From Spizellomyces punctatus DAOM BR117 (Eukaryota > Chytridiomycota > Chytridiomycetes > Spizellomycetales > Spizellomycetaceae), in NCBI RefSeq assembly GCF_000182565.1, contig NW_015971538.1, forward strand, positions 1,209,736-1,273,735: 64,000 bases of DNA. Reading direction: 5' to 3'. The notes under the pieces were generated by a model. It searched no databases. It was not told the origin of the DNA and saw only the letters and a program-made list of their open reading frames with translations. This document shows positions 38,004-48,671 of this stretch, piece by piece (the stretch's first letter is position 1; every line of letters begins with the position of its first letter). Position numbers and translations under genes: made by a program.

Positions 38004-38994
38004 ATGTGGCTACGTCGGAACGCTCCTATTCGCGACCGTGTGGATGCTGGAAACCAGCTCGCCAGTGACCAACGTCTCCAAAAATATGCAGGACGAGGGA
38101 CAGATACCATCATTCTTGCGCTGCCCAGAGGGGGTGTTCCCGTCGCATTTGAGTAGGGTGTTCAAGACAGCAGCAGTGTCATTCAGTCAGCGTCACTCAC
38201 AGCCTTGACATATCTGCAGAATGGCAAAGAAATTGAACGTGCCCTTAGATTTGATGTTAGTTAGGAAGCTCGGTATCCCTTTCCATGAAGAGACTGCAAT
38301 GGGAGCAATGTAAGTGAGACGTGCTTATTCAGCACATACTTTCTCGTTATTGACCTTTGCTCTAACAGCGCCATGGGCGGGGTAACTTATATCAACGAAG
38401 AGTTTGTGTCGTCGCTGGGCATATCAAATGCTGATGTGCAGCGAGTCATCCGAAAAGAGGTTTGTGAAAGTGCTAGATACTGCTGAGGGTGGCTGTAAAA
38501 AGTTGATCCCGTTGCCAGACCGAAGAGCTTCATCGGCGAAGTAAACACTATCGGGGGAACAAGCCGTATCCAATTCTGGCCGATAAGAACGTCATCATCG
38601 TTGATGGTAAGGGTCGGGGCCATCATCATCTGATTGTTCCGATGACTCACTTAATCCGCCAGACGGAGTCGCTACGGGGGCTACCTTGCGAGCTGCTATT
38701 CAAGCTGTCAAACAATTCAATCCCAAACAAGTTATTGCCGCCGCTCCAGTTGGAGCTCGGGACAGTTGCAGGGATCTGGCACAGGTTGCAGATGAGATGA
38801 TCTGCTTGCATCAGCCTGAACCATTCAACGCTGTTGGGCTGTGGTATGTGAATTAATGTGGTGATGATCATAGTAACTTGATCTAAGGCCAGCCGCCACT
38901 ATCACATAGGTACGAAAGCTTCCCTCAGACTGAGGACGAAGAAGTGATGGAACTTCTTCGCAAGGCGGAACAATTTGGCAAACATGAAGAGTGA
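38004..38994 (+). CDS. Bacterial-type phosphoribosyltransferase
   Basis: This is a type I phosphoribosyltransferase fold protein like the many annotated in bacteria, where the substrate is unknown. It starts [20 protein letters not shown], with the typical FRDRxDAGxxLA opening. Next come [18 protein letters not shown] and, after an intron, [20 protein letters not shown] and [15 protein letters not shown]. The PRPP loop is [17 protein letters not shown], with the adjacent acidic residues in place. It continues [40 protein letters not shown] and [18 protein letters not shown]. The length of about 225 residues fits the family. Five introns show it is settled in a nuclear fungal genome. The closest look-alikes I know are bacterial, so ancient horizontal transfer is possible but unproven. 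Confidence 0.88.
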
Positions 38995-39406
38995 CATAGC
39001 TCAGCATTGGCGGTGGGCTAAGAGTATACTCTCGCGGCTTGTCTTCAGTTTCTTGCTCACATTCCCTTTGGGTATATGCCTGGGCGTGTGTTTCAGCTAC
39101 TTGTTCTTTTCTTCCGCCTAATGAATCGCTGGAAGAGAGTGGTAAACAATACGGATATAATTCATCATATCATCATCAAAATTCCAGTTGTACGTCTGAG
39201 CATGCGGGGGACGTGAAGCCCTCTAACTCATCGGGGAAGATGAGCTTGGGGCCAGATTTCTATTCTGATGGATGGAGCCAAGGTCAACAGTCACACCAAG
39301 GAGGGTCCGGAGAGATAGGATTGCCCACGCGAGCCACTTGCAGTGGATCGCAACCCTCCGACGTCAATCCTCAGTACTGTTCTTGAAGTCCCGACTACCT
39401 ATTGAT
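38995..39406. other. Tail-to-tail intergenic region
   Basis: This separates the phosphoribosyltransferase stop from the MBF1 stop. A plus-strand open frame runs through most of it but starts only at TTG. It has no recognisable similarity, so I leave it uncalled. Confidence 0.35.
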
Positions 39407-39910
39407 CTACTTCTTTTTAATACTAGACAGTGGTGCACCAATGTCTTTGCCGCGCAACTTCACGCCCAGAACCCGCTCCATCTTCGCCAAGACTTGCTGG
39501 TTTGGATTTGCTGCTTTCCCCGTTTCGTATTCGTTCACCACGGTTGCCTTTTCGTTGATTTTGGTAGCCAAGTCCTTCTGCGTCAATCCCTTTGCCTGTC
39601 GCGCCTGTTGAATTGCCTTCGCTACGGACAAGCCCAATCGTTCAACCGTGAAATCCTGAAAATGACTCATCGTCAACATGATGTTCCATTCGTACGTGAT
39701 CCTTAGATGATGACATACCTCCGTCTCATTGTCAATCTTTGCAGCTTTTCCTGCATCAATCCCCGCACGCTGTGCATTGGTTGTGGATTTCTTCTCTGAT
39801 GTGACGGATCCACCACCTCGTCGTGCAGCGTTCACAGCCGATTCTGACTTGAGAGCTTTGCTGGTCTCAGGGCGCTTGCGAATCACGGTAACATCATCCC
39901 AGGAGCTCAT
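39407..39910 (-). CDS. MBF1: Multiprotein-bridging factor 1 (MBF1)
   Basis: MBF1 is a conserved coactivator that bridges TBP and bZIP activators and also acts at collided ribosomes to guard the reading frame. The start MSSWDDVTVIRKRPETSKAL and the basic region AARRGGGSVTSEKKSTTNAQ are family hallmarks. After a single intron (about 39659-39719) comes the HTH_3 (Cro/C1) domain: FTVERLGLSVAKAIQQARQA, GLTQKDLATKINEKATVVNE, YETGKAANPNQQVLAKMERV. It ends LGVKLRGKDIGAPLSSIKKK, close to the usual C-terminus. Length, order and motifs match throughout. Confidence 0.97.
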   Translation of the reverse strand: MSSWDDVTVIRKRPETSKALKSESAVNAARRGGGSVTSEKKSTTNAQRAGIDAGKAAKIDNETEVCHHLRITYEWNIMLTMSHFQDFTVERLGLSVAKAIQQARQAKGLTQKDLATKINEKATVVNEYETGKAANPNQQVLAKMERVLGVKLRGKDIGAPLSSIKKK

Positions 39911-40909
39911 ATTGAGGATGTTTCAAGTGCTGTTCTGTTAAAATAAATGCGATGCTGAATCTAAGTTGCTGAGCGGCGATGTGGAGTTTGTAAGCTGGTT
40001 GCCAGGATCGCAATAGAAGGTGAGCGAAGTTGGGAGCTCGCAGTCATTCCTTTTAAGGAAGAATGATCGAATATGTCGCAGTAACTGCCACAACGTGACT
40101 GTACCTCCCGTTATCAGTAGACAAAGGACCTGTGTAGCAGAGAGCCAAATCAGAGCGAGAGCAGCTACTACTTGTCTCCAATTACGCTCTCCAGCCTGTA
40201 ATCCCGTTGGGCAATAAACAAATGGTCAGCCGTGGCTTCACTTGGAGTCTGGCCAAGAAGTCTAGCATTAAGGGTTTACAATCCTTCAACACTGTTTCGA
40301 GGGCTTCAATAAGACGGCGGTCAGAGGAAGGGAAAGTTATGTGCTTTTCTTACTCTTAACGCCACTCGCACTGTTTGTGTCATTTGTCGTTGTCGTTCAT
40401 CATTATTCCAGCGTGGGTTCAAACATTTCGGCCCGGTGACAACCAGCCCGGATGAAGCTACCAGCTATTCCTAGGCATAATTGCACATTCAATACATCCC
40501 GGTTGGTCTAACCTGGTAACTAGTGCCCACGGCCTTCTTCGTTGCAGATGCTGTAAGTCGAGGGAGGATAAAGAACAAGAGTGGGTATTATAGAGAAATG
40601 ACTGGATACAATGAGAGCAACTGCAGAATGTTTCTCTCATCAGATAGCTGCTGAGAGCAATCAATGATTAATGGCCGCACGGGCAATAGGGGTCTGTCGT
40701 TATTGTTTATCTTCATGATGATCACGTGTTTATTCAATTGGCTGCATTTTCGCGACACTAGCGACCGGTCATAGTAACGGGTGGCACAGCAACCATGTTC
40801 CAACAGGCTCTTTGCTACCAGCTGGAGATCACTAGCAAATTCAGACCTGTATTTAAGATTGTTACCAGTAGATCCTTTGGCATTCCTCAGTCTGACTGAA
40901 GAAAGAACG
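39911..40909. other. Divergent 1.0 kb intergenic region
   Basis: This lies between MBF1 and BCP1 starts. A TCACGTG site at 40732-40738 sits about 170 bases upstream of the BCP1 start. No gene is supported, and the short frames are broken by many stops. Confidence 0.4.
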
Positions 40910-42043
40910 ATGGACGACAAAAAGGGCATAAAAAGAAAAAATGAGGAAGCGGAGACTATAGAGAATGTGGACTCAGCTTCAGGGGAAGAAGACCTCGACC
41001 AGGTAGGGGAAACTTTTACTGTATGGCTTTCAGTCTCTGGCTTTGAGCGACAACTTGATATTCAACGGCTCACACTCAGGATACTGTTGACGTTGATTTC
41101 GAATTCTTCGATCCCAAACCGATAGATTTTCACGGTCTCAAATCACTTCTCCGCCAAACCTTTTCCAATGACGCTGAGTTGATAAATATATCATCTCTGG
41201 CCGACATCATAATATCACAACCCGCCGTCGGTTCTACAGTCAAAGTTGACGACGAGCAGGACCCGTACGCACTCATGACTGTTATCAATCTCGATATGCA
41301 TAAGGATAAGGACTGCGTGAAGGAAATAAAAGGATGGCTGTTGGATAAATCAAAGAAGAATGATGCCGTGCATGGACGAATGGTGCAGATCGTGGAGAAG
41401 GCGGGATTGATCTTTAACGAGCGGTTGATCAACATGCCTCCGCAAATTGTCCCGCCGATGCTGAAGATGTTACTTGAAGAGATGGAATGGGCTGTTGAAG
41501 ATGTGAGTACCCATTGAGCTTTCAACAGTGGGAGTTGTAAAGTGCTCTGACGACTTGAATGGATGCAGGGTGAACCGTTTCGATTTGAATACTATATATA
41601 TATCTCCAAGGTCTACAAGGAGATAGAGTCCACATTGGCCGAGGAGGATGGAGTGGTCATTGAAAGTTCAAAGAAGGGAAAGAAGAAAAGGGCAAAGACG
41701 GTAGGTTTGAATACACCGTAATTTTTGCCGCCAAGTAAGAGCCTTTGACGTTGTATTGTTGCAGAGCACGGAAACGAGTACCTTCTATTTTCAACCTGAG
41801 GATGAAATCATCCAAGAGGTGCGGTCCACGTTTAGTAAAACTACTAAGATGCACATTGACGTTTATCTTCAACAGCACGCCGAGTTTTCATTTGATTTCA
41901 AGTTTGCAAAGGAAGCTCAGTCATCCGATTCCCGTCGAGCCTTTCAAGAGTATGGGATCGACCCATTGAGAAGAGTATTTGTCATCAAGGCAGAAAAGAT
42001 GAAAGCCGTTCTGGAGCAATTCGAGAGCATACTTAGTGCATAG
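40910..42043 (+). CDS. BCP1/BCCIP family protein
   Basis: BCP1 is a nuclear chaperone for ribosomal protein uL14 (Rpl23) and takes part in nuclear export; the human homologue BCCIP binds BRCA2 and p21. The start is MDDKKGIKRKNEEAETIENV with an acidic stretch, then VDVDFEFFDPKPIDFHGLKS, the family's signature block. It continues LLRQTFSNDAELINISSLAD, QDPYALMTVINLDMHKD and NMPPQIVPPMLKMLLEEMEW. After introns come PFRFEYYIYISKVYKE, a basic linker KKGKKKRAKT and FYFQPEDEIIQEVRSTF. The protein ends DPLRRVFVIKAEKMKAVLEQ and FESILSA. Three introns are inferred. Family identity is clear. Confidence 0.93.
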
Positions 42044-42128
42044 CGACGGAAGGATGTGCTGCTGCAGGTGAATATCCTACAGGATAGTCCACTATTGTAC
42101 ATAGTCAACATGTTTCTAGAGCTGGGTT

Positions 42129-42771
42129 TCAGTTTTCTGCTGACCCACTATCTATTGACCGGCAAAAAACATGATAATGATGAATCTCGGGGATAGTTTT
42201 GCGATGTGGTGGGTTCACAAAATGAATGAATTCGTGACCGGGCATGCGCTCCTTCAACAAGGCTTCCGTTTGATCTTCAGTGAGTTCCTCCAAGGACCAC
42301 AGTACATAATGTTGGATTTGTCCATGGGGTTTTGTTGCGTATGGGAAGGAGTTTAATCTGAGCACTTTGTCGCGCAGATGTGATGGATCTGATGGGCGTA
42401 CAGCACAGAGCTTTCCGGTGTTAGCATCAACCTGGGAAATGTAGCCAAGGACTTCAATCTTGAGTTCATCTGTGCGCACTGCGTGTAAGTCACCAAAGAC
42501 AGGAAGTCGATTGACGAAAGACGATTAAAGACTATACTTCGTACCAGCAACCGTTACAAAAGATTTCAAGGCGGCTTCTCTCCATTTAAAGTATTCGTCA
42601 AGCACCTCGGCTGTGCGCGAAAACATTTGCCATTGTCCACTGTCTACCGCAATTCTAATCTAACTATGTCGGTGAATGAGAAGTGGGCCAGTCCGTGGTG
42701 CCAGTCCACATAGTGCATACCTCATCCCAAGTCAGTGGTTCTCTTTCAGGAGAGAAAGTAAAGTCCGACAT
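42129..42771 (-). CDS. DUF3605 protein
   Basis: This belongs to the fungal DUF3605 family, annotated in yeasts as N-acetylglucosamine-induced protein; its biochemical function is unknown. The first exon starts MSDFTFSPEREPLTWDE, then IRIAVDSGQWQMFSRTAEVL and DEYFKWREAALKSFVTVAG. After a further intron the body reads IEVLGYISQ, LRDKVLRLNSFPYATKPHGQ and IQHYVLWSLEELTEDQTEAL. It ends with MPGHEFIHFVNPPHRKTIPE, IHHYHVFCRS. The His/Trp-rich block HYVLW and the FxNPPxxxTIPxIxHxHVF motif are the family's most conserved parts. It is tail to tail with BCP1, 85 bases apart. Confidence 0.85.
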
Positions 42772-43662
42772 GCTGATTGCTTTTGCTTCCAACTGGCAAT
42801 CCAATGGGACACGGTCGACGCTCTGAGACAACAGACAAGCGCCTGATTGCGTAATCCGCTGGATCTAATCGTCTTGTGTTGAGGACAGATCTAGCCAGCA
42901 ATAGGTGGTCTGTGACTGAAGGAACAGTGCTATCCCATACGATCGATTGATGAACAAAAGATCGGTTGCAGCATATGCTAGATTGGACACCGTGAGTTTG
43001 GCTTTTTACTGAATAAGTTCAGAATGTGTGCGATATGTTCCTCTTAGTTGATCCTGCTAGGGTGCACAAGCAATCTGGCATTTTCAGCCTAGTTGATAGT
43101 GTAGAGGTGATAAGTCGGGAATAGTAAGAAACAGTCTTACTACCTTCGCCTTCCGCTCCATCTTTGGTCTTAATCATGGGTTTGTTCAGGCTACGAGAGA
43201 TGGACCTGACTTTACGACATTGCCTGTCACATCCCTGTGAAATCTCAACATGCTGCACGGCCCAATCCGTGTATGAAAATCATATAGTGAAGACAGAGAA
43301 TGTCCAGCTTCCATCCAGCAATGGGGGACAAACCATTTCCGGCACCAACCGAAACTCAAGTAAGCGTTCCTACGGACACAAGTGGTACGCTTGGTACAGA
43401 AAATGCAAAATACCATTCACCGCCTCAACAATTCTCCGCGGTACCAGTAGGCATCACAATCACAAATGTGATGGAAAGGTTGATAATGACGTTCCCGAAC
43501 GTTCGCTAATTCGCACACATGGTGTTAAAGTCTTTGGACTGGACTGTTTCCTGCAGTCTCAACTTGTGACCAAGCCTATGAGAACCACCAGCAACAGGCT
43601 AGCCAAAGCAACTCACTAATCTCCTTTCAGAAATGGGGATACCGAGTCGTAGAACCACTGCA
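42772..43662. other. Intergenic region, a doubtful 69-codon frame only
   Basis: Some 890 bases show no secure gene. A plus-strand frame at 43300-43509 (MSSFHPAMGDKPFPAPTETQ, ending MERLIMTFPNVR) reads as Pro/Thr-rich protein with a normal ATG. It has no recognised similarity and no clear splice partners. Confidence 0.3.
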
Positions 43663-43942
43663 TTATCCAAGTTTTAAAGGACCATTCAATTCCGAATGGA
43701 GCATCGTTAAATGCTCTTCAATAGTCACTTTTAAATGGATGCCACACCAAGTTTCAGACGGCGCGTCAAAAAACTTGAACAAAAACTTTTGAGGTGCGGC
43801 GTGGCGGTGCCCGAAAGCTAATGGGGAATCATCGACTTGAGCTCTAGAAGCAGGATCGGAAGGGGCAGGAATCAACGAACTGATACCCTACAAGCAAACC
43901 CCACCAAAAGCGCCTTAGTACCTCAAAGTTGTATTTGAGCAT
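43663..43942 (-). CDS. Possible small gene, about 80 residues
   Basis: I do not recognise this product. The open frame HAAPQKFLFKFFDAPSETWC, GIHLKVTIEEHLTMLHSELN lacks its own ATG. An intron of only 34 bases (43888-43921, gtacta...cttgtag) would join it in frame to the short first exon MLKYNFE, whose ATG is at 43940-43942. The joined protein would read MLKYNFEGISSLIPAPSDPA and end LNGPLKLG. It is divergent from the Sel1-repeat gene, about 70 bases away. Support is the clean splice and plausible composition only. Confidence 0.35.
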
Positions 43943-44015
43943 TTGTGTAGCTTGAAACGGCAGACGAACACTCGCAGCGTGCAGAGGACTCACAAGACTT
44001 GAACGAACCCCGGCG

Positions 44016-44687
44016 ATGGGTCTCTTCAGTCATACAAATCATGCGTCACCACCTTCACAACCGGACGGCAGTCTCTCCCTCCCTTCACCCCTCCCCCCTC
44101 CAGCTTCCCTCTACGCCGCCCCGCCCATTCCTGCCGATAGTACTGTAGACACAACCGACCCTCTTGCGATAGCCATATACTACCACGAAGCAAACGTCCT
44201 CGAGGTGGCGACATACTATTTCTCCATCGCAGCAGCAAGAGGGCATCCTGTGGGTTTGTTCATGTACGCAATGTCCATGAGACATGGATGGGGCTGTCAA
44301 AAGAATGAGCAGGAGGCTGTGAGATTACTTCAAAAGGCCGCGGAGACTGCTGTCATGGATCTCAACATGGGCTTAGGATCGTCCATGAAAGGAACTTTAA
44401 AAAAGATTGCGACGACCGAGTTGACTTTAGCCATCTATGAGCTTGCCATGAGCTTCAAGCAAGGATGGGGTGTACAAAAATCCAAAACTACAGCAACATA
44501 TTACATGACGATTGCCGCGCAGTTGGGGGATGTGGATGCCCAGCAAGAATTGGGGGAATGCTACTTGAGAGGGGAGGGAGTCAAACGAGATAAGAAAATG
44601 GCAGCAAAGTGGTTTAGGGAGGCGGAAAAGCAAGGTGCACACATGGTATCCATGCAGTGGATATGGAAGCCAAAGTACGATCCATAA
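44016..44687 (+). CDS. Sel1-repeat protein
   Basis: This 223-residue protein has Sel1-like (TPR-related) repeats, which act as adaptors in signalling and ER-linked complexes. It starts MGLFSHTNHASPPSQPDGSL with a Pro/Ser-rich leader. Repeats then follow: VATYYFSIAAARGHPVGLFM plus YAMSMRHGWGCQKNEQEAVR; LAIYELAMSFKQGWGVQKSK plus TTATYYMTIAAQLGDVDAQQ; ELGECYLRGEGVKRDKKMAA plus KWFREAEKQGA. The GxGV and AxxWxxxAAxxGxxxA features are clear. It has no intron. In fungi similar short Sel1 proteins include Dsf2-related and chitin-synthase activator-like proteins, but no specific role can be given. Confidence 0.85.
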   Translation: MGLFSHTNHASPPSQPDGSLSLPSPLPPPASLYAAPPIPADSTVDTTDPLAIAIYYHEANVLEVATYYFSIAAARGHPVGLFMYAMSMRHGWGCQKNEQEAVRLLQKAAETAVMDLNMGLGSSMKGTLKKIATTELTLAIYELAMSFKQGWGVQKSKTTATYYMTIAAQLGDVDAQQELGECYLRGEGVKRDKKMAAKWFREAEKQGAHMVSMQWIWKPKYDP

Positions 44688-44817
44688 CAGTATCTCTGAA
44701 GCTGCTTATATTATCTATTCTTTCTGTAAATTGTTACTCTGTATACAATATAAATGTCTGTTCTGATTCGTCACTATCAATGTTTTTCAAAATGCGGATT
44801 GTCTGTCCCAGATCCCT

Positions 44818-45864
44818 CTAGCACAACTCTTCTGGACTATGTGTCGTGCGCATAACCATTTCTGCCACAGAGTCTTCACTCCTGTTTTCTTGTCTCCTCC
44901 CTTTTGCATCCTTTACTCCACGGAGCCCAAAATACCTCTTCCATCGTGCACCTTCCCTCTCGCTTTCTTGATCCCCACTAAATTCCGCGACATGGAAATC
45001 AATCAGCCGCAACACAATGACTAACAGCCCTGTGCAAACAGCTAGAGGTATGGGACCCCAGAACCAAGCAAGGAGTGGAAAAGAAACATAATAGCACCGC
45101 ATTCCAACAGTGTAGTAGAAGCACCCTCGATTGAGGATTGCTGCCACATGCGTGGGATTGCTGCGGAGGTAGTTGTACGTTTCGAGTGTCATATCCTCTT
45201 CTTTTTCTTTCTTGGCAATGTTTGCTGGCTCTAGGAATGTTGAGAGCTCGTCAGGCGTTATATTGACTGACATTGTAGAAATAGAGTGAGTTGAAAAACA
45301 ATAGCTATCCCGTCCGGCAAGAAAGCATGCACATACCGTTGCAAACAAGTGCAGCATGATTGAAGAATCTTACACTCTGCATAAAGCAGAAGAAGGCCAA
45401 CATCATCGCCGCCAAGACCGCCGCAAACCTGTATCCAAACCAGCTGTCAAGGACAAAGCCGAGCGTATATGATACGGGTGATGCAAGCGTCGTCGGCGTC
45501 CAGTTCACCGCGAGAGAACCAAGGAGAGCCATACTAGTCGTTATGATAAGAACGGCCGTTGTTGCAAGAAACGAAGACGCCATAACCCAATTTCGAAGAC
45601 TCTGTACTATAAACCAGAACCATCACTTCATATTATGTGATGCTCGTTAAGGTAATTCACCTTGAAAAACAACGTACCAGCCAAAATCTCGTTCTTGCGG
45701 TACATAATAGCAGCGACCCACACTCTCCTCGCCGAACTTGTTAGCCCGTACACTGTTCGACCGGGAGTTCTTTTGACGCACCGGACAAGGTATACATGAT
45801 AGAGAGTGAGCACAGCGGCAGAGGGAAGGAGGGACGCCAGGTTGGCAACTGCATCAGAGACCAT
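44818..45864 (-). CDS. DUF599 multipass membrane protein
   Basis: DUF599 proteins are small multipass membrane proteins of unknown function found in fungi, plants and bacteria. The gene starts MVSDAVANLASLLPSAAVLT with a first membrane helix, then RRVWVAAIMYRKNEILAG. The next exon encodes VQSLRNWVMASSFLATTAVL, IITTSMALLGSLAV, RFAAVLAAMMLAFFCFMQSV and RFFNHAALVCNG. The final exons encode VNITPDELSTFLEPAN, VAAILNRGCFYYTVGMRCYY and VSFPLLAWFWGPIPLAVCTG. The order N-W-M-x-A-S-x-L-A-T-T, F-x-Q-S-x-R-x-x-N-H and LNRGxxxYTxGxRxYY is diagnostic. A charged tail RKR/EE-rich ends TTHSPEELC. Two introns are inferred. Confidence 0.85.
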
Positions 45865-46078
45865 CGTTGTGCTTTGTAAGAAAGGCCAACGTCCTGCGTT
45901 AAAGAAAACTACAAGAAGCCCTGACGCAAAGTTGGCCTTGAAGCGCAAAACGCTGCGCAGAAAGCTGCGAGGAACGCGCTTACGTATATAACCCCACAAA
46001 TATTTGCCTAATTGAGAATTACCCCACAACTTGTATTAAAATCTGTGGCACAGCCATGTACTGAAAATGGGTCATTTC

Positions 46079-46870
46079 CTACTGGAAGCACCCAGCAGCT
46101 GCACTCTCAAACACTTCTTTTACTGCAGGGGGGACCAACATCCCACCCTTGTCGCCAGCATAGAGAACTTGGTGGATCATGTTGGTGGTCATATCGTAAA
46201 GCCTACGGATGGAGTAAACCTGGCGTCAAGACGGCGGACACGAATGGAAGAGAGGATGAGACTGACCATGTCTTTTGTTCCTCGTTTAATGAGCCTCCAG
46301 CACTTGTCACAGACTTGACGGATTCAAAATGCTTTTGAATGTGAGGTTGAAACGCGTGTAAGGCGGGCAATGGAGTGGTTGCTTGCTATAAACAAAGAAT
46401 GCACAATAAGCAGCGATGAGATGGATGAGAGCTGATGGATCAATGCGTCATAATCACTTGCGTACATATAGCAGCGCCAATTGGTGTGCGGTGTATTTAT
46501 GGGCTTGTAGATTAACGTCTGCACGGAGTTGTAGAGCTGTTGTGAGCAATTGAGATAGGGTAGCGAGTGTCTTGAGGTGTGCTGCACGAATATTCAAAGT
46601 CAGTATTTGCCTTTACACAGCTATAGTGATTCGACATCTTCTCCATTACCTTGATACCCTGCTCCAAAGAATCCTATTCTGACATCTTCAACGACTTTCT
46701 TGGCATTGTCGATCTGGCGTTGCACTTGGGTATTTGGGCGCGGGTGGGTTAGAAGAGTCTCAAGGGTGCTAAAGTGAGTGAGGAGGCGGATGGGCACCGA
46801 GTCATGCGAAAGTAGGGGAGAATGAAGCTGCAGCGGGACTTGGTTTTTTTCAGATGATTACTCGCGTCAT
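46079..46870 (-). CDS. Unrecognised spliced gene
   Basis: I do not recognise the family. The model joins five exons in frame. The first is three codons (MTR), then a 34-base intron (46828-46861) leads to LHSPLLSHDSVPIRLLTHFS, TLETLLTHPRPNTQVQRQID and NAKKVVEDVRIGFFGAGYQ. The next exon is HLKTLATLSQLLTTALQLRA, DVNLQAHKYTAHQLALLY. It splices to QATTPLPALHAFQPHIQKHF, ESVKSVTSAGGSLNEEQKT, and finally to RLYDMTTNMIHQVLYAGDKG, GMLVPPAVKEVFESAAAG, stop at 46079-46081. The product of about 200 residues is mainly helical and soluble. The donor GTACGC before QATTPL is not a strong consensus. The consistent frame across four introns argues for a real gene. Confidence 0.5.
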
Positions 46871-47118
46871 AGCGACGGATGTTGACTACCTTGGAATGAA
46901 GGGTCATAAGGGTGAGGAGTCACTAAAGGTGAGCTTTTGTGGAGCATTCCTGCGTGTTTCTGCACTTCAGAGGATTGAGCGATATTGTTGCAAGTAGGTA
47001 GAGAACTTCTGCACGAGAGCTGCAATGGGGCTTACGTAGCGCGCTACGAATCGAATCACGAGATCAAGCGGTGCCAGTGACAGAATCCTTTGACGCAGAA
47101 CAGAAATCTGCCAGCATC

Positions 47119-48203
47119 ATGAATCCAGCTCACATACAGGCCCACATTCGAGCTCTTTTTCAAGGGATTCTGAACAAAGATACAGTCATTCAACGGCAAA
47201 CCATTGAGCGGGCGTATTTCCCTGATGCAACCTTACAGAACCCTTATTTGGTGGGTATAGGGTAGGTTTTTTAATGGAGATCGACGTATTGTACTGCTTC
47301 ATGAGGTTGGCAGAGAGACCTCCTTCTAACCGGATGCTGATTTCCAGGTGCTCAGTAATCGAGACCAGATTATTCGAAGTTATGCAGGACTGTCCAACTC
47401 TTGCACGGAGTTATTGGGAATAGTAAAAGATATCGGTACGTTATTGTTGCTTTTCATGTTCTTCGCGTTATCTTTCGCCGCAGATCAGCTAATTATACCC
47501 GACAGAGTACAATCCTGACACTCAAATTGTTCGTCTTACCGTGCTCCAAACTATAAAACCGAAAGCACTCGGAGGGGTACTGGCCATAACAACAACCCAA
47601 GTTCTTTCCCTCCAGCTCGAATTTTCTGGCGAAAACTCTCTCCAAATTGTTTCACATGATGAACATCATCTTGCGCAAGACATCATCAAGCAAATGCCGC
47701 TAATTGGAAAATATTATGAAACGTCTATCCGCACGGCTCTGGGACATCTAACACTCGCCGGAACAAGTGTATTGAATGCCACCGGGATTTTGGATCTATT
47801 CCCTGCTGCTGTGCGAGTATCGAGCGATACTGCTAGTGCCATGCGAAAAAAGGCATCAAGAATCACGAATGATATTGCGCTACCGGCGCTGGAAGCCACC
47901 GGCGTCACACCATTAGTAAGAGACGCCTTCCAGCTCACTCAGAACGCCATGGGATGGGCTACAGAAAATGCCAGAGGCGCTGCATCGCTGACCAGGTCAA
48001 CTGCGGTAAAACTGATTGAAGAAGGGAGAGGGGGAGTCGATTGTTATTCCCCGACATGTAAACCTGGGCAAATCTGTTATTCATCAACATGCCCTCGAGG
48101 CAAGACGTACCAGATGTTGTCAGTAGATGCGGTGGCGGATATTGTTAAGGGTGTTTACCAGGGTGTGCAGAAGTCAACGACGGGCCTGCTAAAAACCAAC
48201 TGA
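47119..48203 (+). CDS. SigF-like NTF2-domain protein with CYSPTC motif
   Basis: The N-terminal half resembles the fungal SigF-like NTF2-like domain: MNPAHIQAHIRALFQGILNK, RAYFPDATLQNPYLVG and, after an intron, LSNRDQIIRSYAGLSNSCTE. The continuation is EYNPDTQIVRLTVLQTIKP, LSLQLEFSGEN and QIVSHDEHHLAQDIIKQMPL. The C-terminal half is amphipathic helix (ASAMRKKASRITNDIAL, VTPLVRDAFQLTQNAM), which could lie on a membrane or lipid droplet. It then carries a twin-Cys motif CYSPTCKPGQICYSSTCPRG before a helical end IVKGVYQGVQKSTTGLLKTN. Two introns of the usual size are inferred. The start is the first ATG in frame. Function is unknown. Confidence 0.65.
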
Positions 48204-48671
48204 ATTGAGCAGCATCAAATTTATATCGTATTGGTAGACGTCCGACTTGAATGTGGCATTCTCAATGATTTATTTATATACTCCTTTAATTCAGTTTCCT
48301 GATTAAATTGCGAATACATGACATAGAAAAATACGGTACCCTCCTCGACTGATATTCTGCAGCAGCAGAGCCGATCAATCGACGCAAAATATTGGTATTG
48401 CGAGGCTATCCTTCCCCAGGACTCGTCACTCCTGACATATATCAAGGACACTTCGACTCAAGCGGTAGAAGTCTCAGACACTGAAAAACAGGCTGACATA
48501 TATGTAGTATCGTAGCAACATGATATTTAACGTTTGCAGCGGACATCGGTCGTGGTTTGATGGCCTCCCCTTGCCCTACCAAGGAACAAGCCCGAAAGGG
48601 GCTGTCCATCCCTTCCAATAATGCTCACTTTGGCGAGTAATTAGAAGATCGCGGGAGGCTTCCCCAATCGC
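48204..48671. other. Tail-to-tail intergenic region
   Basis: Between the NTF2-like gene and the TMEM234 stop, 468 bases hold no supported gene or RNA. Confidence 0.4.

Noticed and set aside
39039-39386. Plus-strand frame between the phosphoribosyltransferase and MBF1
   Set aside because: Starts at TTG with no ATG nearby; composition is Ser/Gly-rich but no similarity or splice partners were seen.
43300-43509. 69-codon Pro/Thr-rich plus frame
   Set aside because: Protein-like but short, single, and without supporting evidence.
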